Shown: positions 53,790 through 63,171, counted from the first letter of the stretch. The stretch is 64,000 bases of DNA from a bacterium (GCA_023139105.1 JAGLOF010000054.1:27144-91143), one strand, 5' to 3'. Translations and numbers: made by a program. The notes: generated by a model from the sequence alone, not told the origin.

Positions 53790-55313
53790 ATGAATTTTCG
53801 TATTCGGTATTTACTGCTGGCGTTAATTACAATAGCACCACTCCATTCGCAAGATGTTAATCCTGAAGATGCTGTTCTCAAGGCTTTTCATGCAATTTCA
53901 AGTCATGATTGTCACGCGTGGGTTGAGAAAATAAGTAGCCCTGAATTTACAGGCCGCCTTACTGGTACTAAGGGGTTCAATGACTGTGCAGCCTGGTTAT
54001 CGGACTCATTAAATATCTGGGGCGTTTCACCATGGGGAGATGACGGAACATATCTACAGGCTTTCGATCATCAATATACTCTTGTTAAACCTGGTAATTA
54101 CATAAAACTACATATTCCAATACGAAAAGGCGAAATTGTACTCAACTACGATTATGTCAATGAATTTATGCCTGGTGCTACTTCGGGTTCAGGGGAGATT
54201 ATGGCAGAAGTAGTCTACGTGGGATATGGAATCTCCGCTCCCGAACTTGGTTTTGATGAATATGAAAATATTGATGTTAGGGGTAAAATTGTATTGATGG
54301 AACGTGAAGCGCCTCTATCACCAAATAAAGATATGAAAAAATTTAAGAAATGGCGTAAATATTCTTTTCATCAATACAAATTGGAAAATGCAGTAAAACA
54401 CGGCGCTATTGGTATGATCTATAATTATGGGCCCATCTCTAATCCCAATAATAGTTATGTGCCAGGCTTTATCTATGTCCATGTTGGAGATATTGTAGTC
54501 AATGATATTTTTGAAGGCAGTGGACGCGTACATGAAGAAATAGTCAAGAAGATAAAGAAAAACCTGCGCCCCCGGTCATTCAATACTCGCAAGCAAGTAT
54601 CTATAAAAATGGTAACCGAGCATGTATCTGAGGCAACAGGTTATAATGTCCTTGGTTTTATTGAGGGTAGTGATCCTATACTTAAAGAAGAGGTTATTTT
54701 ACTTGGCGGTCATCTTGATCATCTTGGCTATTGCCATGAATTGATTCCCGGAGCAAATGATAATGCATCGGCTGTTGCGATCATGATGGCTGTTGCCAGG
54801 GCTTTGAAAAGTGAAAATGTAGTATTAAAAAGATCAATAGGATTTTGTTTTTTTGGTGCTGAAGAGCAGGGTGTTGTGGGGTCAAAGGTCTATCTGGAAA
54901 ATCCGCCTGTTCCTCTTGACCAGACTCTTTGCCTGCTCAATATGGATGGCGTCGGAGCGGGAGATAAGCTTTTTGCCATGGCTGGTAAAAATTTCCCAAC
55001 TTTATGGAAATTCATTAAATCTGCTAATGACAGATATGTACATCGTCAATTAAAAACTGGTTATTCTAGCAATCTGGCAAGGCCAAGGCTGGATGCTGCC
55101 AGGTTTATGTGGGCAAATGTACCCACTCTGTCCTTCTACGCATATGGTACTCCATCGGCATATCATACTCCGGCTGATAATATGGATATTATTACTCCTG
55201 AGATCATGGAGGATCTTGCCAGGATTATATTTATGGGCGTTGTGGATATTGCCAATGCAGAGCAAGCCCAGTTTCGTGAGAAAATAGGGGCCACTTCCAA
55301 GGGTGATGAGTAG
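53790..55313 (+). CDS. Exported M28-family zinc aminopeptidase with PA insert
   Basis: 507 residues, signal peptide ending near LHSQD. The N-terminal region includes a protease-associated-type segment (about 130-275, VVYVGYGISAPELGFDEYENIDVRGKIVLM). The M28 domain has the zinc ligands in order: GGHLDHLG (His), GANDNASA (bridging Asp), FGAEEQG (Glu), LNMDGVG (Asp) and YGTPSAYHTPADN (His). It likely degrades peptides in the periplasm or outside the cell. It is the last core gene before the cassette array. Confidence 0.93.
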   Translation: MNFRIRYLLLALITIAPLHSQDVNPEDAVLKAFHAISSHDCHAWVEKISSPEFTGRLTGTKGFNDCAAWLSDSLNIWGVSPWGDDGTYLQAFDHQYTLVKPGNYIKLHIPIRKGEIVLNYDYVNEFMPGATSGSGEIMAEVVYVGYGISAPELGFDEYENIDVRGKIVLMEREAPLSPNKDMKKFKKWRKYSFHQYKLENAVKHGAIGMIYNYGPISNPNNSYVPGFIYVHVGDIVVNDIFEGSGRVHEEIVKKIKKNLRPRSFNTRKQVSIKMVTEHVSEATGYNVLGFIEGSDPILKEEVILLGGHLDHLGYCHELIPGANDNASAVAIMMAVARALKSENVVLKRSIGFCFFGAEEQGVVGSKVYLENPPVPLDQTLCLLNMDGVGAGDKLFAMAGKNFPTLWKFIKSANDRYVHRQLKTGYSSNLARPRLDAARFMWANVPTLSFYAYGTPSAYHTPADNMDIITPEIMEDLARIIFMGVVDIANAEQAQFREKIGATSKGDE

Positions 55314-55501
55314 GGTGTTATGTAGGTGGGGTTGAAGTATTTAAGACCTATTGATGAGTTGAGATAGTGGATAGTGAGGTTTTTTGTTTACCTACTATTA
55401 TAATGGTTATATGTATGGATTGAAAGTAAATTGGATGATAAAAGAAAAATATAAACATTTGCGTTTAGCCCTCCAATTTGGTGGAATAAACACAATAGTG
55501 T

Positions 55502-55521
55502 ATACACAATCGTTACAGCCA
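55502..55521. other. Left boundary core site of the cassette array (CGTT)
   Basis: ATACACAATCGTTACAGCC resembles the right end of the element at 57872 (ACTACAATCGTTAGCGGC). The expected crossover point G^TT is after 55512. No matching left arm is obvious upstream, so this could be an attI-like or solo target site. Confidence 0.5.
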
Positions 55522-55531
55522 ATTTAAAAAA

Positions 55532-56644
55532 ATGCAGAGCCTTGAACAACAGATAAATAGAGTATGGGATATTGCAGTCTTCCTGCAAATGATGGCGGCA
55601 TTTTGTAATGATATTGACTTTAATGAGTATAAAACATTAATGCTTAATTTTTATGATTTAATTAAAGATTCTGATGAGCAAAAAATCAAGAAAGAACTTC
55701 CAGTTTATGAAAAACAGTTAACCAAGATTGCTGAACCGATAATAATAAAATACCCATTAAAAAGGGATTATCGCGAAATTGCAAAAGACTGGAATGAAAA
55801 GCATAAATTAGACAAAGAAACTTTTAGTAATGGAATAATGATTGGTTGGCTTGAAGATCAAATTGATTTAACCAATTATTACCGATACGATTATACACCT
55901 TATCATTTTAAAGTTGGATTGGTTGTACATAAAGGACGTGGAGAAATCGAAGAAAACTTTCTATTACAGGATTCTTTTACCTGTTTAGTAAAAGCTGAGA
56001 AAGGAATAAAGATTCTGGAAAATTTCGGCTATGGTCAAAAAGAGAAATTTAAATCAAAAGGTAAAAGTGAATTTGACAAGGAAATTTTAGATTCATTGAA
56101 TGCTCTTAAATATGAAATTTCATTTTACAGCCGTATGACAATTATTTCTTTCTACTCATTTTTAGAGTGTTTTGTAAATAGTTTGGGATTCGATTATTAT
56201 TATCGTCACAAGGATTCGATTAATGATAGAAATTCGGAGATTTTAAAAGGGAGCAAAAATGGAAGATTTTTGAATTTAAAATATAAGATTGAAAAGTATC
56301 AAAAGATTTTAAGAGCAGATAAAACTGCAAAAATAATTTTATCTGATGATAATCAAATAAGGGAACCTTTCATATCATTGTTTAATAATTATGAAGAACT
56401 TAGAAATGCATCAGTTCATTACTCTCCAGAAAAATCAAGAATCTGGTTAAAACCTCATGTCTGGTTTGATAAGGCTAAAGACTTTTCAAAGGTAGTAATT
56501 GAGGCATCTACTCAAATTTGGAAAAGTTGCCATGATACAAACAAGGGACCTGATTATCTTGGGCGATTGGAATTTGATATACTTCATAAAATGGCGAAAG
56601 ATAGAAACGGGAAAATAAATGAAATAGAAAAAAACTGGCTGTAA
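55532..56644 (+). CDS. Cassette 1: predicted HEPN-motif protein
   Basis: 370 residues. Mostly helical, charged, no membrane segment. A hydrophobic helix (SRMTIISFYSFLECFVNSLG, about 198-217) followed by a conserved-looking RNASVH (Arg291, His296) fits the Rx4-6H ribonuclease motif of HEPN proteins found in toxins and defence systems. No other motif is recognised. It begins 19 bases inside the cassette, and its stop codon lies within the recombination arm at 56636. Ribonuclease activity is inference. Confidence 0.72.
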   Translation: MQSLEQQINRVWDIAVFLQMMAAFCNDIDFNEYKTLMLNFYDLIKDSDEQKIKKELPVYEKQLTKIAEPIIIKYPLKRDYREIAKDWNEKHKLDKETFSNGIMIGWLEDQIDLTNYYRYDYTPYHFKVGLVVHKGRGEIEENFLLQDSFTCLVKAEKGIKILENFGYGQKEKFKSKGKSEFDKEILDSLNALKYEISFYSRMTIISFYSFLECFVNSLGFDYYYRHKDSINDRNSEILKGSKNGRFLNLKYKIEKYQKILRADKTAKIILSDDNQIREPFISLFNNYEELRNASVHYSPEKSRIWLKPHVWFDKAKDFSKVVIEASTQIWKSCHDTNKGPDYLGRLEFDILHKMAKDRNGKINEIEKNWL

Positions 56645-56771
56645 CAATGTATATAAAAAATAAGCGAGATAGTAGTAGTATCAAGGTTTGTAGCCCGTTT
56701 GAACTTTCTGGTAAGTTGAAAGTTTTGTGCTTCGAAATCGCTTACTTTTCATATACTTACCGTTGTACACC
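56636..56771 (+). repeat. attC-like recombination element 1
   Basis: Outer left arm TGGCTGTAAC (56636-56645) overlaps the gene stop; the right core is CCGTTGTAC with G56762^TT. Inner arms GTATAT/ATATAC and TAAGCGA/TCGCTTA pair, with a further AACTTTC/GAAAGTT stem inside. About 135 bases, within the attC size range. Its CGAGATAGTAGT is shared with element 2. Confidence 0.75.
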
Positions 56772-56855
56772 ATGGAGGCAGAGAAGTAACCTGCAAAAAA
56801 TAGCAGTAATCTGATTCGGAAATAAAAACGTATCTTCGTAGGATAAAATTAAAAA

Positions 56856-57865
56856 ATGGCTTTAGGAAAATTAGAATATCGAAATTTGATTAATGATTTG
56901 GTTGCTCTCATTGAAAAGACTAAAACACAAGTGGTCTCTCATGCGAATAGTTCTTTAACTGTATTGTTTTGGTATATCGGAAAACGAATCTTGACACATG
57001 ACTTACAAAACAAAAGAGCTGAATACGGAAAAAAATTGTCGTTACGGTGTCATGAGAGTTGGTAGAGAAGTTTGGAAATAATTATGAGGAGAAAAACCTG
57101 CGAAGAATGATACAGTTTGCAGAAAAATATCAAGATATTGAAAATGTCGTTACACTGTCACGACATTTGTCTTGGTCTCATTTTATCACACTTATACCGC
57201 TTGCAGACCAACAGGCAAGAGATTTTTATGCTAAGATTGCATTTGAAAGTTCATTTGGTGTTCGCGAACTGAGAAAACAAATTAAAAAGAAAGCATACGA
57301 AAGAACCGAAAATTCAGACATCCAACTTTCTGATAGCAAGATAATTGAAAAAGGAACTTTCAAAGACCCATATTTACTTGACTTTTTGGAACTCAAGGAC
57401 GGTTATCTGGAAAATGATTTAGAAGCTGCAATTCTTAAAGAACTTGAATTGTTTATTCTTGAACTTGGAAATGGATTTACATTTGTTGAACGACAAAAAC
57501 GAATGATTATTGATGGAGATGATTACAATTTAGATTTATTGTTTTATCACAGAAAACTTAAAAGATTAGTCGCTATTGAATTAAAACTTGATAAGTTTAA
57601 AGCCAAGCACAAAGGTCAAATGGAACTATACCTGAAATGGTTAGATAAATATGAGAAACAAGTAGGAGAACAAGAACCGATTGGATTAATTCTGTGTGCG
57701 GTCGCTAGTAAAGAACAAATAGAACTTCTTGAAATGCATAAAGATGGAATTATGGTAGCAGAATATTGGACTGAGTTGCCACCGAAAGAAATATTAGAAG
57801 CAAAACTGCATAAAACTCTGATAGAGGCATGGGAACGAATCGCAAGAAAACAATTAAGAAAATAA
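56856..57865 (+). pseudogene. Cassette 2: DUF1016/YhcG-type PDDEXK nuclease, broken
   Basis: Two frames together make one DUF1016 protein. The N-terminal domain (56856 on) runs to AEYGKK. There a seven-A run is one base short, which shifts the frame; in the restored frame the text continues IVVTVS, then TGA (57053-57055) where Arg is expected, then ELVEKFGNNYEEKNLRRM. The C-terminal nuclease domain reads intact (NLDLLFYHRKLKRLVAIELKLDKF gives Asp...Glu-x-Lys). Two independent lesions indicate decay, unless the C-terminal part (from TTG 57059, 268 residues) is still made. Relatives accompany restriction systems and toxins. Confidence 0.8.
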
Positions 57866-57871
57866 AACCAC

Positions 57872-58009
57872 GGTGTACAACACGTGGTATATTTAATTGC
57901 CGAGATAGTAGTGAATTCAAAGGGTGTAGCTCGCATCAAGTTCATCGTAACTTGAAAGAGAATAGCTCCGAAATCGGCAATTAAAACATACTACAATCGT
58001 TAGCGGCAA
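57872..58009 (+). repeat. attC-like recombination element 2
   Basis: Left arm GGTGTACAAC (57872-57881); right core TCGTTAGCG with G57999^TT. A perfect 12-pair inner stem TTTAATTGCCGA/TCGGCAATTAAA (57892-57903 with 57974-57985). The internal CGAGATAGTAGT and GTAGC strings are shared with element 1. The gene ends just before the left arm. Confidence 0.78.
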
Positions 58010-58027
58010 TTTAAGAGAAAGAACCGT

Positions 58028-58861
58028 ATGATTGAAGATTGGTTAAAATATGAAGAAAAAGACGATACTGATTATGTATTCAAACTAATACATATTACAG
58101 AAAATCAATCACCACCAGATGACAAATTAATAAAACATTTACAAGAAAAAATATTAACATCGTATAGAAAACTTGATTTTTATAAATTTCATTTTGGAGA
58201 AACAGCAACAGAAGATGAAATTAGGAGTTATGTAAAAGAACAAGTTATCCCCAAAGATGAAAACCAAATTGACAGAAATGTTAGACAGGGTGATTGGGGT
58301 GAAATATTGACCGCATTAATTGTTTCAAAATTTCAGAATTTAGAAATACCAATCAACAAACTTCAATGGAAATTTAATAAAGATAAAGCTGTATTTGGAA
58401 CTGATTTAATAGCTTTCAATCAAGGAGAAAAAATTGAAGATATTTATTTCTATGAAATCAAAACAAGATTAAACCCATGTAACAAAGAAGGAACAAGTCC
58501 AAGTCGTTATTACATAGCAGTTTGGGCATATAAAAGTCTCTATAAAGACGAATTATCCCCTACTGAATCAATAGCAGACTTTCTTGAAAGACTATATTTT
58601 GAAAAAGAAGATTATGTTACAGCCTCTAAGTTTAAAGATATTGTAAAAAATCCACAAAATTATAATCGAAATTTTGAGTTATTTCTAATTGTTGAAAAAT
58701 CTAAATTTATAGATGAAATATTAAAAGAGCTAAATGACTTACCGCCAGAATTAGAGCCACTAAATATTACTCTTGTTTTAATTGACAATTTGAGTGATTT
58801 AATAAAGAAGACTTGGCAAGATATTGAAAATATCCTAATTGAGAAAATTATAAATGAATAA
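58028..58861 (+). CDS. hamA: Cassette 3: Hachiman defence protein HamA (DUF1837)
   Basis: 277 residues. DUF1837 pattern: IPKDENQIDRNVRQGDWGEILTALIV (Glu92 in GDWGE), FGTDLIAF (Asp126) and FYEIKTRLN (Glu143-x-Lys145), together a PDDEXK-type nuclease site. HamA is the DNA-degrading effector of Hachiman, held in check by the HamB helicase until infection. It overlaps hamB by 8 bases, the usual gene order. It starts 28 bases inside the cassette, with no clear promoter of its own. Confidence 0.88.
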   Translation: MIEDWLKYEEKDDTDYVFKLIHITENQSPPDDKLIKHLQEKILTSYRKLDFYKFHFGETATEDEIRSYVKEQVIPKDENQIDRNVRQGDWGEILTALIVSKFQNLEIPINKLQWKFNKDKAVFGTDLIAFNQGEKIEDIYFYEIKTRLNPCNKEGTSPSRYYIAVWAYKSLYKDELSPTESIADFLERLYFEKEDYVTASKFKDIVKNPQNYNRNFELFLIVEKSKFIDEILKELNDLPPELEPLNITLVLIDNLSDLIKKTWQDIENILIEKIINE

Positions 58862-61800
58862 AGAAGAATACATATCAGAAATTGAAAATGATGTCAGTAA
58901 TCTTCTACAAGATTATAAACTTATTAATTATAAGAATCAAGCTTTTGCTTGGAAATTAAATGCTAAATTTAATAGAACATTTCAAGAAGATTATTTATGG
59001 AACCGAGCACTATTCTTATCTACCAACAGTTGTATATTGCTACAAAATAATAGAAATTTAAAGGTTGCATTAATAGGTCTTTATGAAAGTGCGGAGATTT
59101 TTGAATATTTAAATGAACTTCCTGAAATAGAAGAAAAATATGACAAAGACTATATTCTAATACTATCTGCACTCTGTTATGACTTATCTGGCTATCAAGC
59201 AAATGCTTATTGTGTTACTTCAAGAATCAAAAGTTATAAACTAACTACAAGTGACGAAGGAATAGATTTAACAATTGATAATCATTTAGTTGAACAAATA
59301 AGATTAATTCTTTTAAAAAAAATTCCATTTGCTCATTATTCAAATCACAACAAATCATTAAATAATGAATTAGGTTTTCAGGTTGTTAAACAAGCCTTAG
59401 ATAGTTGGTATAGCTATATTTTAAAATTACAAGAAAATGATTACGAATCGAAAATAGATAAAGCATACAAATACTTTTTATTTTCAGGCAATACATATTT
59501 ATCACACCTTCTTTTTTTATTAAAAACAAGAATTCTATTGTTTGATAATCGAAATATCTGGAATAGAATATCAAATGATGAGGATATAAAAACTAATCAT
59601 TATTGGAAAAAATATGCAAAACTATTAGCTCACGATTATTATACTAATAGTTCAATTAAAGATATAGAAGAAAGAAAATCAATTTTTGAGTTTTGGACAT
59701 CGCAACTAAGAGCGATAGAAAAAGGCTTAATAGATTTAGATGATAATTTTGTCGTTCAAATGCCAACAAGTGCTGGTAAAACTTTTATTGCCGAACTTTC
59801 TATTTTAAAATATCTTATTAAATACCCAAACAAGAAATGTATTTATATAGCACCTTTTCGGGCGTTAACAAATGAAAAAGAAATAGAATTAAGTAAATAC
59901 TTATCAAAACTTGGCTTTTCTGTTTCGTCATTATCTGGCAGTTATGAGATTGATGAATTCCAAGATGTAATACTTTCCGAAACAGACCTTTTAATTGCAA
60001 CACCAGAAAAAGTGGATTTACTTTTAAGAATAAATCCTGACTTTTTCAATAATATTTCGTTTATTGTTGTTGATGAAGGTCATATAATAGGAGATATTAG
60101 CACAAGAGCAACTTTATTAGAATTTTTAATTATAAGATTGAAAATTAAGATACCTAAAATAAAAACACTATTCATTTCGGCAGTTATGCCTCCACAAAAT
60201 GCAGATGAATATTCTTTATGGTTAAGTGGAAAAGAGAATAATATTCTTCGTTCCCTAAAATTCAATGATAGTGATTTTAATGAAGAATGGGAACCTACGA
60301 GAAAGCTAATAAGTTATTTTGAATGGGTTGGAAGTAGTGGTAATATTACTTTTGAAAATGTAATTACAGAAGACGAAGAAACTAAAATAAAACAAGGAGC
60401 AAAGCTTTATTCATTTCTTAAAGATAAAGAATTTGCAAATATTTATCCTCATAAAAATGTGAAAAAGGAAACTGCTGCAGCATTAGCTTTTAAATTATCA
60501 GAAGGGGGAAATACATTAGTTTTTTGTGCCCAAGTTCAACGAATAAAATCAGTTGCAAATGCACTTTTATCCTTGTTGTCAGTGATAGAAGTAGACGAAA
60601 TCCCTAAAAGGTTTCAATTGAATGAGAATAAGAAATCTTCTTATTACTCAAAAATATGGTTTCGTAGTGATTCATTTATTACAAAATCAATTAACTATGG
60701 AATAGGTATTCATTATGGTGATATGCCAGAACAAGTTAGAACGGCAGTAGAGGATGATTTTAGAAATGGAAATTTGACAGTTTTACTTTCAACTAACACT
60801 ATAGGTCAAGGTTTAAATTTTTCAATTAAGAATCTTATTTTTTATGAAACTCAAATAGGTAGAATAAATAGTAGAAATAAATATATCCAATATAGAGATT
60901 TTTGGAATATAGTAGGAAGGGCTGGAAGAGCAGGTAAAGAAACCGAAGGTAATATTGTATTCATAATAAATACTCAAATAGATAGAAGGCTATATGATAA
61001 GTTTAAAAATAAAGACAATATAGAACAAGCAGATAGCTTATTCTATAAAATTTTAAACTTACTATTGGAGAATAGAGTAAAATATAAAAAAGGTTTTTTA
61101 ACCGATTTATCTACACTTTCAGAAACCTATTTGTTAGACTTGTTAACAGAAGAAGTTATTGGAACTGAATATGAAGAAATAATTAATAAAATAATTGATA
61201 ATAGTTTATTTAAAGTTCAAATTGAAAAACATAATTTAGATATTAGACCAATTAAAAAAGGATTTAAAAAAATATTTAAATCTTTTGAAAATGAAACATC
61301 TTTTGAGCAATTAGAAACATATCGAATAACGGGTTTTTCATTTCGTAGCAATAAAATTATTGATAATTTTATTGAAGAAAACAAAGATGATTTAGAACTA
61401 TATGTTGAAAACGATGACTTTTTAAGTATTGTAAAACTTTACTTGGAAATGGTAACTAATAATGAAATTGATGAAATTAAAGATTATAAATTGGATAGAT
61501 TAAACATTTACCCAATAAACTATTTAGGAATAATAGAAAATTGGATTGGAGGAAAGACTATTCAAGACCTGATAATGGAATGGGAAACTAATCATAAGAA
61601 AGATGTGATAAGTTTTCATATATTTATTTCAAAAGCACTATATTATCTGTACCCTTGGGGTATTACTTCTTTTTTAGTCATTCTTGCATATAGATTGAAA
61701 AAAAAGATAGCAGAATTACCTGAAAATATAAAAAACTTAACAAGTTTTATTAAATATGGAGTAAATAATTCTACTAGTTGCTTAGCTCGGTCATTAGGTA

Positions 61801-62288
61801 TAAAAAGCCGTCAAGTTTCATTGTTTCTGTATGAAGAATCAAATTATTTAGAGGGTAAACAATTTATCCGTTGGTTATCAAATCTAACTAATGAAGAGAT
61901 TTATTCTTTTGATATTTCTGGATTTGACAGAGACAACCTTAAAACTGTTTCTTTAAAATTAACACCTTCAAGTTATAGAACAGATATTTCTGAATTTCAA
62001 TTTTTTATTAAAGGCACTTATTTTAATAATGATTGGCACGAAATATCTAAAAATGTTAATATTGGAGAAAAATTAAACTATAAGAGAGACGAGCATAATA
62101 AATTCGACACATATGCTATTCTAATATTAAAGGGGACTAATGAATTTGGATATGTTCCAAGAGAATATTCAAAATTTATTGCATCTGAAATAGATATTGA
62201 AGAAACGAAATATGAAATTATTATTGTAAATATTAATGATAAAGAAGAATATAAAGAAATAGAAATTAGAATGACAAAAAGCGGCTAA
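58854..62288 (+). CDS. hamB: Cassette 3: Hachiman helicase HamB with C-terminal HIRAN-like domain
   Basis: 1144 residues. Superfamily 2 helicase: Walker A PTSAGKTF (304-311), IAPFRAL (332-338), DEGH (407-410), ISAVMPP (about 441), a C-terminal RecA lobe with STNTIGQGLNF and motif VI GRAGRAGK. The N-terminal ~290 residues are helical. The last ~95 residues (about 1048-1140) contain KRDEHNKFDTYAILI and EFGYVPREYSKFIASEID, the pattern of a HIRAN domain (binds DNA 3' ends in HLTF). HamB senses damaged or foreign DNA ends and controls HamA. The stop codon lies in the recombination arm. Confidence 0.88.
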   Translation: MNKEEYISEIENDVSNLLQDYKLINYKNQAFAWKLNAKFNRTFQEDYLWNRALFLSTNSCILLQNNRNLKVALIGLYESAEIFEYLNELPEIEEKYDKDYILILSALCYDLSGYQANAYCVTSRIKSYKLTTSDEGIDLTIDNHLVEQIRLILLKKIPFAHYSNHNKSLNNELGFQVVKQALDSWYSYILKLQENDYESKIDKAYKYFLFSGNTYLSHLLFLLKTRILLFDNRNIWNRISNDEDIKTNHYWKKYAKLLAHDYYTNSSIKDIEERKSIFEFWTSQLRAIEKGLIDLDDNFVVQMPTSAGKTFIAELSILKYLIKYPNKKCIYIAPFRALTNEKEIELSKYLSKLGFSVSSLSGSYEIDEFQDVILSETDLLIATPEKVDLLLRINPDFFNNISFIVVDEGHIIGDISTRATLLEFLIIRLKIKIPKIKTLFISAVMPPQNADEYSLWLSGKENNILRSLKFNDSDFNEEWEPTRKLISYFEWVGSSGNITFENVITEDEETKIKQGAKLYSFLKDKEFANIYPHKNVKKETAAALAFKLSEGGNTLVFCAQVQRIKSVANALLSLLSVIEVDEIPKRFQLNENKKSSYYSKIWFRSDSFITKSINYGIGIHYGDMPEQVRTAVEDDFRNGNLTVLLSTNTIGQGLNFSIKNLIFYETQIGRINSRNKYIQYRDFWNIVGRAGRAGKETEGNIVFIINTQIDRRLYDKFKNKDNIEQADSLFYKILNLLLENRVKYKKGFLTDLSTLSETYLLDLLTEEVIGTEYEEIINKIIDNSLFKVQIEKHNLDIRPIKKGFKKIFKSFENETSFEQLETYRITGFSFRSNKIIDNFIEENKDDLELYVENDDFLSIVKLYLEMVTNNEIDEIKDYKLDRLNIYPINYLGIIENWIGGKTIQDLIMEWETNHKKDVISFHIFISKALYYLYPWGITSFLVILAYRLKKKIAELPENIKNLTSFIKYGVNNSTSCLARSLGIKSRQVSLFLYEESNYLEGKQFIRWLSNLTNEEIYSFDISGFDRDNLKTVSLKLTPSSYRTDISEFQFFIKGTYFNNDWHEISKNVNIGEKLNYKRDEHNKFDTYAILILKGTNEFGYVPREYSKFIASEIDIEETKYEIIIVNINDKEEYKEIEIRMTKSG

Positions 62289-62416
62289 CAATATATATAA
62301 GTCATTGGGCAAGTGGTAGTTAAATCGAAGATTATGAATATTATCAAACAGCGTAGTATGTTGAAAGTTTGGTGCTAAAAAGTGCCCAACGCCTCATATA
62401 CAGAACGTTAACGGTC
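62281..62416 (+). repeat. attC-like recombination element 3
   Basis: Left arm GCGGCTAAC (62281-62289) includes the hamB stop; right core AACGTTAACG with G62407^TT. Inner pairing TTGGGCA/TGCCCAA (62305-62311 with 62383-62389) and AATATAT/ATATA. The TGCCCAACGCCTCATAT segment is nearly identical to one in element 4. Confidence 0.75.
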
Positions 62417-62421
62417 AGGCT

Positions 62422-63093
62422 ATGACAATCAGTAACGACATAACAATTAAGCAAAAAACAATGGACAAAAAAATAAATCTGACAAAACAAATTACAGAAA
62501 CACAGTTTGACAATGGCTATTGGTTTACAGACGAAATAAAAGCATTGGCAAAGGGGATTGGTATTCCCAACAGTACTAAACTTAGAAAAGACGAACTCGA
62601 AAAGCTAATTAAAATTTTCCTTCGGACGGGTAAAGTAAAAAGTTCTGATAGGAAAAATATTCAAAAATCGGGAATTAAAGATATTGAAAAAGGCCTTGAC
62701 AACTCATTGCAAATTATCAACTATACAAGCAACAAACAGACACAAAACTTTATCGTAGGTGAAGCCTTAAAAATTGTGCCTGACTTAAAAGTTAAATCCG
62801 GAGTATGGTATCGACTAAATCGTTGGCGTGACGAACAAATGACTAAGGAAATATTAATCGTATACGGTGACCTGATACAGCAATTCATAAAACTAAACCA
62901 AACAGAGAGTAGCTTTCAAAAAATTCCTGTTGGTAGATATATTAATTTTGTTGCCGACTATTTAGCTTATGAGAAAAATTCGACAAGAGAACAAGCCATT
63001 AGTGAATGGAAAAAATTAAAGAAATTAGACATTCCTAAGGATTATAAATCATGGGGAAAATATATAGTCGAACAGAAAAGCCCGAACCGCTAA
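62422..63093 (+). CDS. Cassette 4: SAP-like domain protein
   Basis: 223 residues; ATG at 62422, with ATG 62461 (MDKKINL) as an alternative start. Residues about 28-72 (DNGYWFTDEIKALAKGIGIPNSTKLRKDELEKLIKIFL) match SAP-type DNA-binding helices. The C-terminal half (about 105-215) is a separate helical domain with GVWYRLNRWRDEQM. No enzyme motif is seen. It may bind DNA. The stop codon lies in the next recombination arm. Confidence 0.72.
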   Translation: MTISNDITIKQKTMDKKINLTKQITETQFDNGYWFTDEIKALAKGIGIPNSTKLRKDELEKLIKIFLRTGKVKSSDRKNIQKSGIKDIEKGLDNSLQIINYTSNKQTQNFIVGEALKIVPDLKVKSGVWYRLNRWRDEQMTKEILIVYGDLIQQFIKLNQTESSFQKIPVGRYINFVADYLAYEKNSTREQAISEWKKLKKLDIPKDYKSWGKYIVEQKSPNR

Positions 63094-63160
63094 CAATAAA
63101 TATAGCGGTTTGATAAGTATGTGCATTGAAATGCCCAACGCCCCATATTATTAACGATAG
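63086..63160 (+). repeat. attC-like recombination element 4 (short, degenerate end)
   Basis: Left arm ACCGCTAAC (63086-63094) with the gene stop; right end TATTAACGATAG has ATT in place of GTT. It shares TGCCCAACGCC(C)CATAT with element 3. About 75 bases. Confidence 0.6.
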
Positions 63161-63171
63161 CGTGCATTAAA

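Noticed and set aside
55540..63150. CRISPR array or group II introns as the source of the repeated palindromes
   Set aside because: The repeats are 75-137 bases, few, spaced by whole genes and different in their outer arms; no cas genes or intron-encoded reverse transcriptase are present.
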